Below, piece after piece: positions 1-9,895 of a stretch of 64,000 bases of DNA (its first letter is position 1; each line of letters opens with the position of its first letter). The translations under genes were made by a program, and so were the position numbers. The notes under the pieces were generated by a model, which saw nothing but the letters and a program-made list of their open reading frames with translations, was not told the origin of the DNA and searched no databases. Source of the stretch: Epiperipatus broadwayi (lineage: Eukaryota; Onychophora; Udeonychophora; Euonychophora; Peripatidae); the NCBI GenBank assembly GCA_028023455.1, contig JAQFVV010000274.1, positions 863,350 to 927,349 on the forward strand, given 5' to 3'.

Positions 1-2101
1 AACTGAGATTCAATATATCAATAGTTTGAAATGTTTTACAAAAATGTAGCATTATTAAAGAAGTCGAGAACCTTCTCCATGCTATATAAACAACAATGAT
101 GTTACTCAAACCTTTGAAATAAATCAAATATTTTTGCAGGATCCTGAAAACCATGCAAAATTTGCACTTAATTACATTTAAAAGATAATTTTTTCTAAAA
201 TGTCATAAAAATCTATTATTGTTACGGCATTTTGATTAAATGTCACTTCAAATCTAAAAGGGTAAAGAAGTACGACTTATACAAAATGCATCATTGACAT
301 ACCTTTATAAACGCACGCATATAAAATTACAAATAGATATACACATTAAAAAGAAAAATGCTATAAATCCCCAACAAGCTAGTATAAACTAATACAAACC
401 CATCAATAAACGTAAAAGTACAGAGTGGACCCACTTGCGCTTTAGTTAGTTAATCATTCAAAGTATTGCTACGTTACAACGCAGAATATGATTTCTATAC
501 ATTAGCGTAACTCATTATAAAGAATTATAGGATGTATACATGTAATTTTAAATTTAGATATAAATAGACGACGAAATCATGATTTAAATTTAAAATAAAA
601 TAATATATTAAAATATTTTAATATATAACTTTATTTTAAATGTATACGACTGACCCGCTGTCAGTTCTAAATATCCAAAGATCAAAAATATATCCTTTGC
701 TAAAACAATTATATAATTATGTACACCAATTATAACCCTTAATAAAATTGATTTTAAAATAAAATAATATTTTAAAAAATATCCGTTTTCGTGAAAACCT
801 TTCGAAGTAAATTTATGTAATTTAATCACGGTGACGTGCAAAATTTATTGTTTTTAAAATCATTTCTGGCCAAACTCAATATAATACAAGTAATTTTATT
901 AATATTTGTTTATTGATGTTTTATTTGTTTGTTTTCAATTATTTGTTTTAAATTATTTTCTGATTTTTTTTATAGATATATATTTAAAAAACTTTAAAGA
1001 AATAATGAATAAAGAATAACAGAATCTCTCTATATAGGCATATATGTGTGCGTGCATATATGTGCATGTGTACGTAAATATTAGAAATATAATGATGTCG
1101 TTTACTTATTTATCTTGAAATATTTCATCTAAAATATAACCAGAAAGCAACAGTTTACAAACTAGCTACGAAGACTGAAATCATGCTATCTAGAAATAGT
1201 ATTTTTTTGCCTGATCCGTCCCAAGTCAAAAACATCACCTTTTAGCTTTAGGTAGGCCAGACTGAAAAAAAAAATCCAAACTATTTCTTAAGGGACTATT
1301 TCAAACTGCATAGTAAATTTCTCATTCGATATTGCCCATAGACATCTTAGCTGAAATATTTATAAATATTTGAAAATTTAAATATTTACATCTACAAAGT
1401 CGTTGAAAATCAATTAAATAGATTTGCATCTCCGTTCCATGAAAATTCAGAAATATTAAATTTACTTGATTAAAGAAAAAATTTAAATAAAGTTTATTAA
1501 TGACACCTCAATTGATATATATTACAAATCATTTACACTATGGCATATGTTCATTAAAAACACAGATAGTATTAATTAAGAACTTTGATTTTATTTTATT
1601 TAATATTTTAAATATAAGTATATTTTATATACAAGGAGTCCAGATGTAATTTATCTTTTTCACATGTGTGTAATCATGTATATCGATTGGATAAGATAGA
1701 GTGGATGACTTTAAGGGAGGTTGAAAGTCTATATTCAAACCCCCTATATATATATATTTCATTTAATCTTTTTTGAATAATAGACTTTAATTTTATTAAT
1801 ATAAAATTATTTAGAAGATTAAAAACAATTGATAGTTGGAATATACGTTTTTTTTCTGTCAATGTTAAAAAGTTATCATTTTATACAAAAAGCTTAAAAG
1901 GAATGTTATTTCTTTTATAAATTTTGTAAAATAGTCAATTAATTAGGTAAGAGCAATTATTTTGTCTAAAGCAAAAAGAATGTAACGAAACTAAATATTA
2001 GACTTTACCATTGTATGACTCCATTATATTCGTAATTGCGATAACATTACCATCATATATTATTTATGTTCTTTTTATTTTATTGTCCAAATTTTTCAAA
2101 T
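1..2101. other. AT-rich stretch, no gene recognised
   Basis: Very AT-rich DNA with frequent stops in all frames. I see no coding region, no RNA gene and no clear repeat family here. There are short TA and TG dinucleotide runs near 1040-1070 and 1745-1760. Confidence 0.6.
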
Positions 2102-2315
2102 ATTATGTGTCCTTAAACAATGAGGATTTCCAATTCCTCTAGAAGCTTTTATGATAAATGCTTAGCCAGAGCCAGCACTTAAAATATCTGGGCTTTGGCT
2201 AATCATTTATCATAAAAGCTTGTAGAGGAATTGGCAATCCTCATTGTTTATAACTTACAAGCTTAACAGATGGGGTCATGTGATATATGACTCTTATTTT
2301 GATTATGTGTCCTTA
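2102..2315. mobile_element. Fold-back element with 14-bp target duplication
   Basis: A 186-bp insertion (2116-2301) is flanked by identical 14-bp direct repeats (ATTATGTGTCCTTA at 2102-2115 and 2302-2315). Inside, two ~60-bp arms around TTTATGATAAATG and AACAATGAGG are inverted to each other, meeting near 2180. The right tail (ACAAGCTT, then a CATGTGATATATGAC motif) matches the ends of family C elements. A duplication this long is typical of target-primed retrotransposition and unlike cut-and-paste MITEs. No ribozyme core is visible in this copy. Confidence 0.75.
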
Positions 2316-2514
2316 GTCTTGTAAATTCAACCCAACTTTTAAATGCATGATGTTCAGAGGACTCAAGTTTATTTCATACTTTGGGATATAATCAGTTTTA
2401 AGCTTAATATTTATATAAAAAGGTTCATACTTTCAAGCTTCCTTTAGTCATTAATTCCATCCCATACAACCGTTACACACGACTAGATACATGCGAAATG
2501 GATAAATGATCTTA

Positions 2515-2562
2515 TATATATATTTCATGCTGAACCAGCACTCATCATTTGGTCCATATCAT
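2515..2562 (-). ncRNA. Degenerate hammerhead motif, family A
   Basis: The minus strand reads AUGAUGAG, stem II GUGCUG-GUU-CAGCAU, then GAAA. The first core base (C3) is A instead of C, so this copy is probably inactive. It is the mirror partner of the copy at 3115-3159. Confidence 0.45.
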
Positions 2563-3114
2563 CATCTCCTACACACATATATAATCGGTAATCGGTTTAT
2601 ATTAATGTAGCAATTCTTCAATTCTTTAACTCTTCAGCTGTCCATATCATTAAAAATCTGGTGATGACATGTTCAAAGTCCTTGGTTGTCAATTTTGTTG
2701 GCATATCCATGTTGACCGTAAGTCATTCTGACCCCTCATATACATATAAAGGAAGTTTGAAAGTCAGTATTTAAATACCCTCTCATTACATTTAGATTAA
2801 AAGTACATATAATATATGGTACGTAAATATTTCAGATTGAAACCTGTATTCTGCTTATCCCTCTTCTGTGTATTTAAATCGGCTTAAGAACCTGCATATG
2901 ACTTATAGTCAACACGGGTATAGCAACAAAATTGGCAAAAAGGGCTTTGAACATGCCATCACCAAATTTTCAATGATATGGACAGCTGAAGAGATTATTT
3001 AAGAGTGGAGATGATTGAAGCATGTCCATTAAAGTTTGAAGAATTGCAATCAATACAAACCGAGCAATGATTATATATATATATATGTGTGTGTGTATAG
3101 GAGATGATAATCTG

Positions 3115-3159
3115 CCCAACTGATGAGTGCTGGTTCAGCGTGAAATACATATATTGGAG
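3115..3159 (+). ncRNA. Hammerhead ribozyme motif, family A
   Basis: CUGAUGAG begins at 3120. Stem II is GUGCUG-GUU-CAGCGU (two wobble pairs at its base), followed by GAAA at 3142-3145. The following UACAUAUA can form a minimal stem III with an AUA triplet, and UUGG then pairs with CCAA just before the core to make stem I. Topology is type I. Cleavage is not proven; stem III is very short. Confidence 0.55.
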
Positions 3160-3363
3160 ATCATTTATTGTTTTTGCATGTATGTAGTCGTGTGTATTGG
3201 TTGTATGGGATGGAGTTGATGACTAAAGAAAGCTTGAAAGTCTGGGTTCAAATCCTTTTAATTACATCTAGATTAAAGGCATATATAATATACTTGTATT
3301 TAAATATAAAAGATTCAGCATATTATATTAAGATGGGATTGCATCAAAGTATAGAATGGTTGT

Positions 3364-3560
3364 GTAAGCTAAAAAACAATTGACCCGAAAGAGCTTATGG
3401 GCTGACAATTGCGTTAAGTTCACGAAGAATATTGTAAGCTATAAAACAATTGCTCCGAAAGTGCTGATTGGCTGAATATTGCTTTAAGTTAAATATGAGT
3501 GTTATAAAGCTGTGAAACAATTGTCCTAAAAGAGCTGATTGGATGATTATTTTAGTGTGA
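3364..3560. repeat. Three imperfect ~70-bp tandem units
   Basis: The phrase TAAGCT-ATAAAACAATTG followed by CCGAAAGAGCTGATTGG recurs three times at about 70-bp spacing, starting near 3364, 3434 and 3504, with increasing divergence. It lies directly after the tRNA-like end of a family A element. No function is apparent. Confidence 0.7.
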
Positions 3561-3845
3561 TTAAGGAAATCTCAGAATAAATCACATCAAGAAAGAGAAT
3601 ATCACAATCCTTTTCTTAACATTAACAAAATAAATTTAATAATAAACCATAAAAATTTACAAACTTTTACAAAAATCCTTTAATAACTGAAATACAGGCT
3701 AATTATATACCTATATCAATATATGTAAAATATAGAGTATATGAGCACAGACTTTTACATGACTCACCACTCACCATTCTTCTCATATCACCGATACACT
3801 TGAACACATATATGTTGAAAAAATAAATAATCACTAATCTACATA

Positions 3846-3892
3846 TTTCACACTAAACCAGCAATCATCGGTTGGTCCAGACTATCATTTCT
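3846..3892 (-). ncRNA. Degenerate hammerhead motif, family A
   Basis: On the minus strand the core reads CCGAUGA instead of CUGANGA, followed by a stem II UUGCUG-GUU-UAGUGU and GAAA. The U4 change makes activity unlikely. Flanking GACCAA for stem I is kept. Confidence 0.4.
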
Positions 3893-4154
3893 ACACATAT
3901 ATGCAATAAGTACTCAGATATATATTAAGATAACCAATCTTCATACTTTAATGGACAGGCATCAATCCACTCTACACTCCAACTCTTCAACCATCCATCC
4001 AATTAAAAATCTGATGATGGAAATGCTCAAAGGCCACCATGAGGCCAAGATTCCTGTGTGGAGTGGATTGAAGCCTGTCCATTAAAGTATGAAGATTGTC
4101 TATCCTAATATATATCTGAGCATTTATTGCATATATATGTAGAGATGATAGTCT

Positions 4155-4197
4155 AGACCAACTGATGATTGCTGGTTTAGCAAGAAATTCTTTATTG
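4155..4197 (+). ncRNA. Hammerhead ribozyme motif, family A
   Basis: CUGAUGA starts at 4162. Stem II is UUGCUG-GUU-UAGCAA: relative to the family consensus the first pair has changed from G-C to U-A on both sides, a compensatory change. GAAA follows, and CCAA before the core can pair with UUGG at 4194-4197 for stem I. Stem III is minimal. Confidence 0.5.
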
Positions 4198-4618
4198 GTG
4201 ATTATTTATCTTTTTGACATATATGTGTTCAAGTGTATCAGTGATATGAGATAGAGTGGTGGCTCATGTGATAGTCTGTGCTCATATACCCTATAGATTA
4301 ATATATTGATACAGGTATATAATAAGCCTGTATTTCAGTTATTACATAGTAGAGAGGTCTGCCCATCCCCTGTATATGTATTAAATGGATTATGTCCTGT
4401 ACATGTGGGGTCAGATTGACTTTAGGTCAACATGGGTGTGACGAGAATCTCAGCCTCAGGATGGCCTTTGAGCATTCCATCATCAGATTTTCAATTGGAT
4501 GAATGGTTGAAGAGTTGGAGTGAGGAGTGGATTGAAGCCCGTTCATTAAAATATGAAGATTGGCTATCTTAATATATATCTGAGCACGTATGGCATACAT
4601 GTGTAGAGATGATGGTCT

Positions 4619-4664
4619 GGACCAACTGATGATTGCTGGTTTAGCATGGAATATGTATATTGGT
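4619..4664 (+). ncRNA. Degenerate hammerhead motif, family A
   Basis: CUGAUGA starts at 4626 with stem II UUGCUG-GUU-UAGCAU, but GAAA has become GGAA, so the conserved A13 is lost. Stem I strands GACCAA and UUGG are kept. Probably inactive tandem partner of the copy at 4155-4197. Confidence 0.4.
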
Positions 4665-4770
4665 GATTATTTATCTTTTCGATATATATATATATATGTG
4701 TTCAAGAGTATCAGTGGTGAGTAGTGGGTCATGGGAATGAATGTCTGTGCCATATATCCTATATATTAAA

Positions 4771-5110
4771 AATCCTTTAAATAATCAGAATAAATGTAAA
4801 TCACTATTACTTTTTAGAATACATAAGAAGTAACCCCCTTATTTATTTAGTCTTATGCTATTAATATTAATGAAATAGTAAATCAAATCTTTAGCTTTAG
4901 TTTCGAAATCAATTGCAGTGTTTTGCAAATTCTAGCAGTCATTTGAGTTACATTTTCAACTTTTTATTTTAATGCATAAACTTTTTTGCTTAATATTTCC
5001 TGAACGTTAAAATTCTTTGTGAAATATAAGTTTAAAAACCATTCTTGACAATAATATTTCAACTTTGCTATTATGAAAAATAAATAAATTGAAATACACA
5101 ATCAGAATAA
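4771..5110. other. AT-rich stretch, nothing recognised
   Basis: No coding potential, no repeat family and no RNA motif seen. Confidence 0.55.
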
Positions 5111-5294
5111 CGGCTATAGTAGTGCCACCTAGTGCAAATCTTAGAAGTCAATGGATGCAAGACAGTTTGGGCATAAAATTCATATCTAGTACTTGGATGA
5201 GTAATCACTAGATAGAAATACTATGAACAAACCCTTTGTATCCATTGATTACTAAAGTTTGCACTGAGTGGCGCTACAGTACGGAAAGTTTGCA
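5111..5294. mobile_element. Short family B fold-back, no ribozyme
   Basis: Ends are inverted (TAGTAGTGCCAC at the left, GTGGCGCTACAGTA at the right), with inner inverted matches around AATGGATGCA and TATCCATTGATT. These are the termini of family B, but the central part that carries the hammerhead is absent, leaving a minimal fold-back. It shows that the family's arms can exist without the ribozyme. Confidence 0.65.
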
Positions 5295-6735
5295 ATTGTC
5301 ATTAACAGCTTGTGTAAACATAGAAAATAGTAATCATGTGATGGTTTAGTGGTTTTAATGGCTATTATTGTTTTGCAATGGCCAATAAAAATATATTTGG
5401 AATGAAATAAAATATATTTGAACCTCACTTCTAACACCCCAAAAAATTATTGTAATGAGTATATAAAGCATTGAAGATATATTTTAAAATTTTTAATTTC
5501 ATTCAAAATGACTATAAATAAGAATTATAATGTTTGCAACATCCTGGTTTCTATTGTAATGTTTTTTTTAACTTGTCCTTATTCAAAAACAAGTATTTTC
5601 AAATAAAATCGGAGTCTAAAGATCATAATAACTTCTGCTATGTATCTGCACACAAAATATGTAACAGATTGCAGCAAAATACGATAATTGGGACTTAAAT
5701 TCAAATACTCAATACTATGAAAATTACTTATTTAATGAATAAATAGACAAAATATATAACATCACTATGCAATCCATATTACTGAATCATTTAGAATTTA
5801 TTCTCAATACTGACATGCACATCTAAACATAGAGATGTATTTCAGTAGAAACAGTTCTACTTTTCTCAGTCTACAATATTAATTGTCAAATCAACACAAT
5901 AAAGTAATATTACCCTCTGTTAGTAATTCTTCTGCAAGCCTTCCCACGTCTGTAAAATTAATAAGATCAGGGACATCTGTATAGAATCCTAAGCAGCTCA
6001 TAAACCTTTAGGTAACTATTGCATGGAATGGAAAACTCCTTGATGACTGTGGGTTAACCTTAATGGTGATCTTGTTTAGATAACCACTCAACGACAAAGA
6101 ACATCTCCCATGAAGGACAACGAAAATGCAGAACTGCTGTAGCTAACATTTTTCTCTATTTATATCATTGCATATTTTCTTATTTTATCTTTGTACTAAT
6201 TAAATCTTGCCTCATGCCTCAACAGATTTAAATAGTGTATTTTTATTTAATCACAAACAAAGTCTCTGTTTTTTAATTCCTATTTTTCTTACCATTATTA
6301 TTTCCTTAGTTAAAAGAATATGACTTTAGTAATTCAAAATTCCCCAACTAATTATTATTATTAAACAAATGGCCATCCTTTTGTTTTTATTTCTTTAACA
6401 ATATTTTTCTATAATTAATTATTTCTTATATTTTCTTCTGGGGTGCTTGACTTTTTCTTTGAAAACAATATCGCATTTTACACACATATTCTCGAGGTTA
6501 CAGCCTCAGTAAATATTACTTACGTAATCAATGTGTGTTTAATAAATTTATAATTACAACTATAATTCTTTTTCTAATTTCAAGTATAAACAAACTTCTC
6601 TTCTTATATAAATATAACAGTTTCAAAAAATAAATATTTAACAAATATTTTGCAAAAAAATCACATTTATATAAACAAATTTTGAACATGGAACGTATAT
6701 ATATATATACGATTTTTAATTTAAGAGCAGAGTCT
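5295..6735. other. AT-rich stretch, nothing recognised
   Basis: No gene found. A ~50-bp segment at 6475-6520 (CGAGGTTACAGCCTCAG and flanks) is similar to 23790-23840, so it is a low-copy repeat of unknown type. Confidence 0.5.
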
Positions 6736-6739
6736 ACTT

Positions 6740-6990
6740 TCAGAACAAAAAGCTGCCATTTAGATCAACTGATGAGTGCTAGTTCAGCATGAAATACATA
6801 TATTGGTGGTTATTTATCTTTTCTACATATGTGTGATCATGTGTATCAGTGATATAAGATAGTATGGATAGTTGAATGATGCTTGAAAGTCTGTGTTCAA
6901 ATCCAATATATTTATTTGTGTAATCTAGATATACGACAGGTATATATTATATTATATAGGCACATTATATCTAACTTATGTATTAATTGA
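6740..6990 (+). mobile_element. Family A element, plus orientation
   Basis: Single copy containing the hammerhead motif (6764-6808), then TTATTTATCTTTT, a GTGTATCAGTGATATAAGATAG tRNA-like segment and a B-box match (GTGTTCAAATCC near 6893). The 5' half found in other copies is missing; the sequence upstream of 6755 is unrelated. Confidence 0.65.
6764..6808 (+). ncRNA. Hammerhead ribozyme motif, family A
   Basis: CUGAUGAG at 6769-6776, stem II GUGCUA-GUU-CAGCAU (inner A-C mismatch, outer G-U), GAAA at 6791-6794, UACAUAUA as minimal stem III, and UUGG pairing with UCAA before the core. All conserved core bases are present. Confidence 0.5.
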
Positions 6991-8020
6991 TATAAAGGCT
7001 TTTAAATTTATTTTTATTGTAAATAGTTGTAGTAAATAATTTATATTTTTGTTAAATTGTAAACTAAAGGAAAATATATTTAGCCTTTGTAATAAATATT
7101 GATTTTATTCTTTGATTATGTCTCTGTGTCCGTTGTCACCTGTCACATCCGTATATTAGAAAATCCATTTACTTATTTTGAAATTGCCACATTGATAAAA
7201 CTCATGCAATCTTATATATGCAATCAGATTCATGTAAGATTACATTATTGATGCTCTTGTTGTTAGAATACTTAGTGAAGTATTTGGGACAACAAAAAGC
7301 CCTTTCACATACTTCATCACTTTAGCTTTGCTCTTGTCAGATAATTATTTCAGATTTTAAGAAAACTTGAATTGTTTAACGGGCGATTTAAGAATCAATA
7401 AAGAAATAAGAGTTAATCTGAATTTCATTGTAAAAGTAGAAAGTGTTGATAAGATAGATGTTAAGAAAATAATTCTCATTTTTATTATCGCTGCTAATTA
7501 TTTAAAAAAACCTAAATGATTTATTCTCTTAGATTATCATTGCAAAATTAGTATTCTTTACAAGTGAATTATTTAATATTTAAGAATCTGAGATTTCTAT
7601 TACTATTCATTATTATTATTTGTAGTAACCATGAATCATCAATCAACCTTTGGTCTATCCACATCTTATAAAACAATGTATTAATTACTGTGTGCTTAGT
7701 CCATGAGAGGACTTATCCAGTTATTGTTCACTTAGTCTATAAATAATCAGAGTCCTTTATAGCTCCGAACTTCATAAGAAGTTGATACACGGGAACTGAA
7801 TGGGCTGACCACAACTCATGAACTTCAGGCTACAGAATCTGCCTCTATCTAGCACTGCATCAAATCACACAGGGTCATATGCCATATTTGGTATTTAGAG
7901 AACATAAATGACAATGGGGAAAAAGGTATGCCATCAGCATTTTAAAAATGTTTAAAGACATTTACTATTTATAGTCAAAATAAGAGTTATAGATCACATG
8001 ATCCTATACTCTTAAGCTTG
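6991..8020. other. No gene recognised
   Basis: AT-rich at first; 7740-7900 is richer in GC and contains GAACTTCATAAGAAGTT, a phrase also present in the tRNA-like unit at 63740. No reading frame or RNA gene is supported. Confidence 0.5.
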
Positions 8021-8021
8021 T

Positions 8022-8100
8022 AAGTTATAAACAATGAGGATTTCCAATTCCTCAACAAGCTTTGTGATAAATGCTTAGCTAGAAAAAGCATTTAAAATAT
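8022..8100 (+). mobile_element. Fragment of the 2116-2301 fold-back family
   Basis: Matches one arm of that element in order: AAACAATGAGGATTTCC, AATTCCTC, AAGCTTT, GATAAATGCTTAGC, CATTTAAAATATCT. The other arm is missing. The preceding AGCTTGTAAGTTAT matches that element's tail in inverted orientation, so this may be a rearranged copy. Confidence 0.65.
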
Positions 8101-8589
8101 CTCTGTCAGGACCCCAAACCTCTGACCATGGTTTTGTGCTCTGGCACTCCTCAGAAAGGTGCTAGGGTAGGTTCAGACACTAGATCTACTAGATTTACTA
8201 TTTATGTTTCTAATATTAACTAAATATTAGGATTTTGTTAACTAACATTTTCCAAAAATACAGCATTATTGAAAAACTTCAGAAATCTCTAGATGCTAAA
8301 TACTCAATAATAACACCCCTTACTCTTTGAAATAATTCTGCACGATTAAACATTGCAAACATTGTAAATTTTATATTTAAAATTGAATAAGATATGGCCT
8401 TTATTCACTTACTTAGAATTAAATATATAAAGATTTTATTAAAAATACTATAGAAGGTTTATTGGTACACTGATAGACATTTTGAACAGTAAAAGAATTA
8501 AAAGCAATGACTTACAGGCATTCAAAATGTGTTATACCACCAAACATCATAGGATCATCATTCTTTATGCTTACTCAAGCTGTTTATAC

Positions 8590-8812
8590 AGAGGCAAAAC
8601 TCTTCATACAGTAGCCCCACTCAGTGCAATCAAGAGTAATTAATGGATGCACGAAGGTGCAGTGCTCTCGGATCCAAGGCTACTCACTGATGAAAGCCAC
8701 AAGCTAGAATGTAGTCTGAGGATACTGGATAAGTAGGCACTAAATAGGGATTTTATGTACAAACCTCTGACTTATACTGAGTGGCACTACTGTATGGAGA
8801 GTTTTGCCTCTG
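8590..8812. mobile_element. Family B element with internal deletion
   Basis: Inverted termini (GAGGCAAAACTCTTCATACA and its mirror ending at 8812) flank a shortened interior with one complete right-arm segment. Compared with the 24171-24898 copy, the left arm's ribozyme and the centre are missing. Confidence 0.7.
8655..8735 (+). ncRNA. Hammerhead motif, family B, probably inactive
   Basis: CUGAUGA starts at 8677, stem II AAGC-CACAA-GCUA is partial, but the expected GAAAC reads GAAUG. The GUC triplet and the stem I strand UGAGG follow; UGAGG pairs with CUCA before the core through a U-A pair where other copies have U-G. The GAAA change suggests loss of activity. Confidence 0.45.
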
Positions 8813-9055
8813 TGAATTCAAAATGTGCTATTGACACATGTTTACACACACACACACACACACATTCTTTCTAGTCTAAGTGTTTTGACAAATCTTAATA
8901 TAAAAAAATAGGGTAAAGAAAGAAGACAGTCCAACCTTATTCCGTAAAAATTAATGCCTTATACTTTGATGAAGGAGTATTTTAATTATCCCTATTGTAT
9001 TAATTACATGAATCTTAATCTCAATGTACTATATATATATATATATATATAACAA
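8813..9055. other. Microsatellites (CA)n and (TA)n in AT-rich DNA
   Basis: A (CA)n run lies at about 8844-8864 and a (TA)n run at about 9030-9051. Nothing else is recognised. Confidence 0.7.
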
Positions 9056-9137
9056 AGAATGGGCTAATAGTTATAAACAAGCTTATTTTATTATTATTTA
9101 TTTATGATAAATGCCACAAGAGAACACAAACGAAATT

Positions 9138-9212
9138 GTTATCTAGGATTGTTCCCATTCCCAGACTCGTTTCAAGCTATGGCTCTCATCAGTGAGGAGC
9201 TAGGACATCATA
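9138..9212 (-). ncRNA. Hammerhead ribozyme, family C, intact core
   Basis: Minus strand: CUGAUGA (complement of 9186-9192), stem II GAGC-CAUA-GCUU, GAAA, then C-GA-GU-C giving a two-pair stem III and a GUC triplet (complement of 9164-9166). Stem I is formed by CUCA before the core and UGGG after the triplet, with a further CUAG/CUAG pairing outward across an internal loop. All conserved hammerhead residues are present, with type I topology. One of the two best family C candidates. Confidence 0.7.
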
Positions 9213-9509
9213 ATCAAAATATCAAGGCAAGCCCAGCATTTATCTAATACTTAACTATTAAGTAGAAAATCTGAAACTTTTAGACATCTATATGCCTTCA
9301 AATCCAGCTCTCCATTTGAAATAGCCATATGGGACTGAACTAAATTCAGATACATTATATACCAATAGCATTAGCAATATAATATAGCCAAAGCCTTAAC
9401 AGCTAAATTATAATATTAATAAAGTCAAGTCATATATCTCATGATTTATATTACTTATATTTACAAATATATAAAATAAAAAATGTGCTAGTAGCTTTAA
9501 ACAAGCTTG

Positions 9510-9543
<34 letters not shown>

Positions 9544-9691
9544 TTTTATGATAAATGCTGCAAGAGCACGCATTTGAAATTTCAGTTGGAGAGCTGGATT
9601 TGAAGACATATAGATGTCTGAAAATATCATATCTTCTACTTAATAGTTAAGTATTAGATAAATGCTGGGCTTGAGTGTTATTTTGAATCTG

Positions 9692-9762
9692 ATGTCCTAG
9701 CTCCTCACTGAAGAGAGACATAGCTTGAAACGGGTCTGGTTATGGGGACAATCCTAGATAAA
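9692..9762 (+). ncRNA. Hammerhead ribozyme, family C
   Basis: The core is CUGAAGA (9708-9714), allowed because position 7 is variable. Stem II GAGA-CAUA-GCUU has one mismatch; GAAAC is followed by GG and GUC (cleavage would be after 9736). Stem I CUCA/UGGU is weaker than in the mirror copy, but the outer CUAG pairing is present. Confidence 0.6.
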
Positions 9763-9895
9763 GATTTTGAAAACATTCTCTTGTAGAATTTATTATAAAA
9801 AATAATAAAATAAGCTTGTTTAGAACTATAGGCACACTCATACGCATTTGTAAATACAAGCTATATAAGTCATATGATGTATGACTTGATTATAT

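Larger units (their letters stand above)
2420..3330. mobile_element. Family A inverted pair (ribozyme-bearing SINE-like)
   Basis: Left arm (about 2420-2735) and right arm (about 2885-3260) are imperfect reverse complements around a ~150-bp centre. Each arm carries, in order outward, a segment shared with all family A copies (CTTTGAACATGCCATCA), the hammerhead-like motif, and a tRNA-like end with a B-box match (GGGTTCAAATCC at ~3245). The right arm has an intact ribozyme core; the left has lost it. Confidence 0.7.
3690..4770. mobile_element. Family A cluster: one inverted and two tandem copies
   Basis: A minus-oriented copy (about 3690-4020) is followed by two plus-oriented copies (about 4030-4330 and 4380-4770). 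The two plus copies place their ribozyme cores 464 bp apart (4162 and 4626), with the full repeat unit between. Shared landmarks are ATGAAGATTG, CTGAGCA, the GACCAACTGATGA motif and the GTATCAGTG tRNA-like end. Such partial tandem arrangement is what one expects of multimeric ribozyme-bearing retroelements. Confidence 0.7.
9056..9895. mobile_element. Family C head-to-head pair, two ribozymes
   Basis: A minus-oriented unit (about 9060-9400) faces a plus-oriented unit (about 9480-9895). Arms share AAACAAGCTT, TTTATGATAAATG, the hammerhead segment, TGCTGGGCTT, a TAACTATTAAGTAGAAAATC segment and CCATATGGGACTGAACT. The plus unit ends with AATACAAGCT and a CATATGATGTATGACTT palindrome-like tail seen on other C copies. 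The centre contains a (TTA)n run at 9512-9545. Confidence 0.75.
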
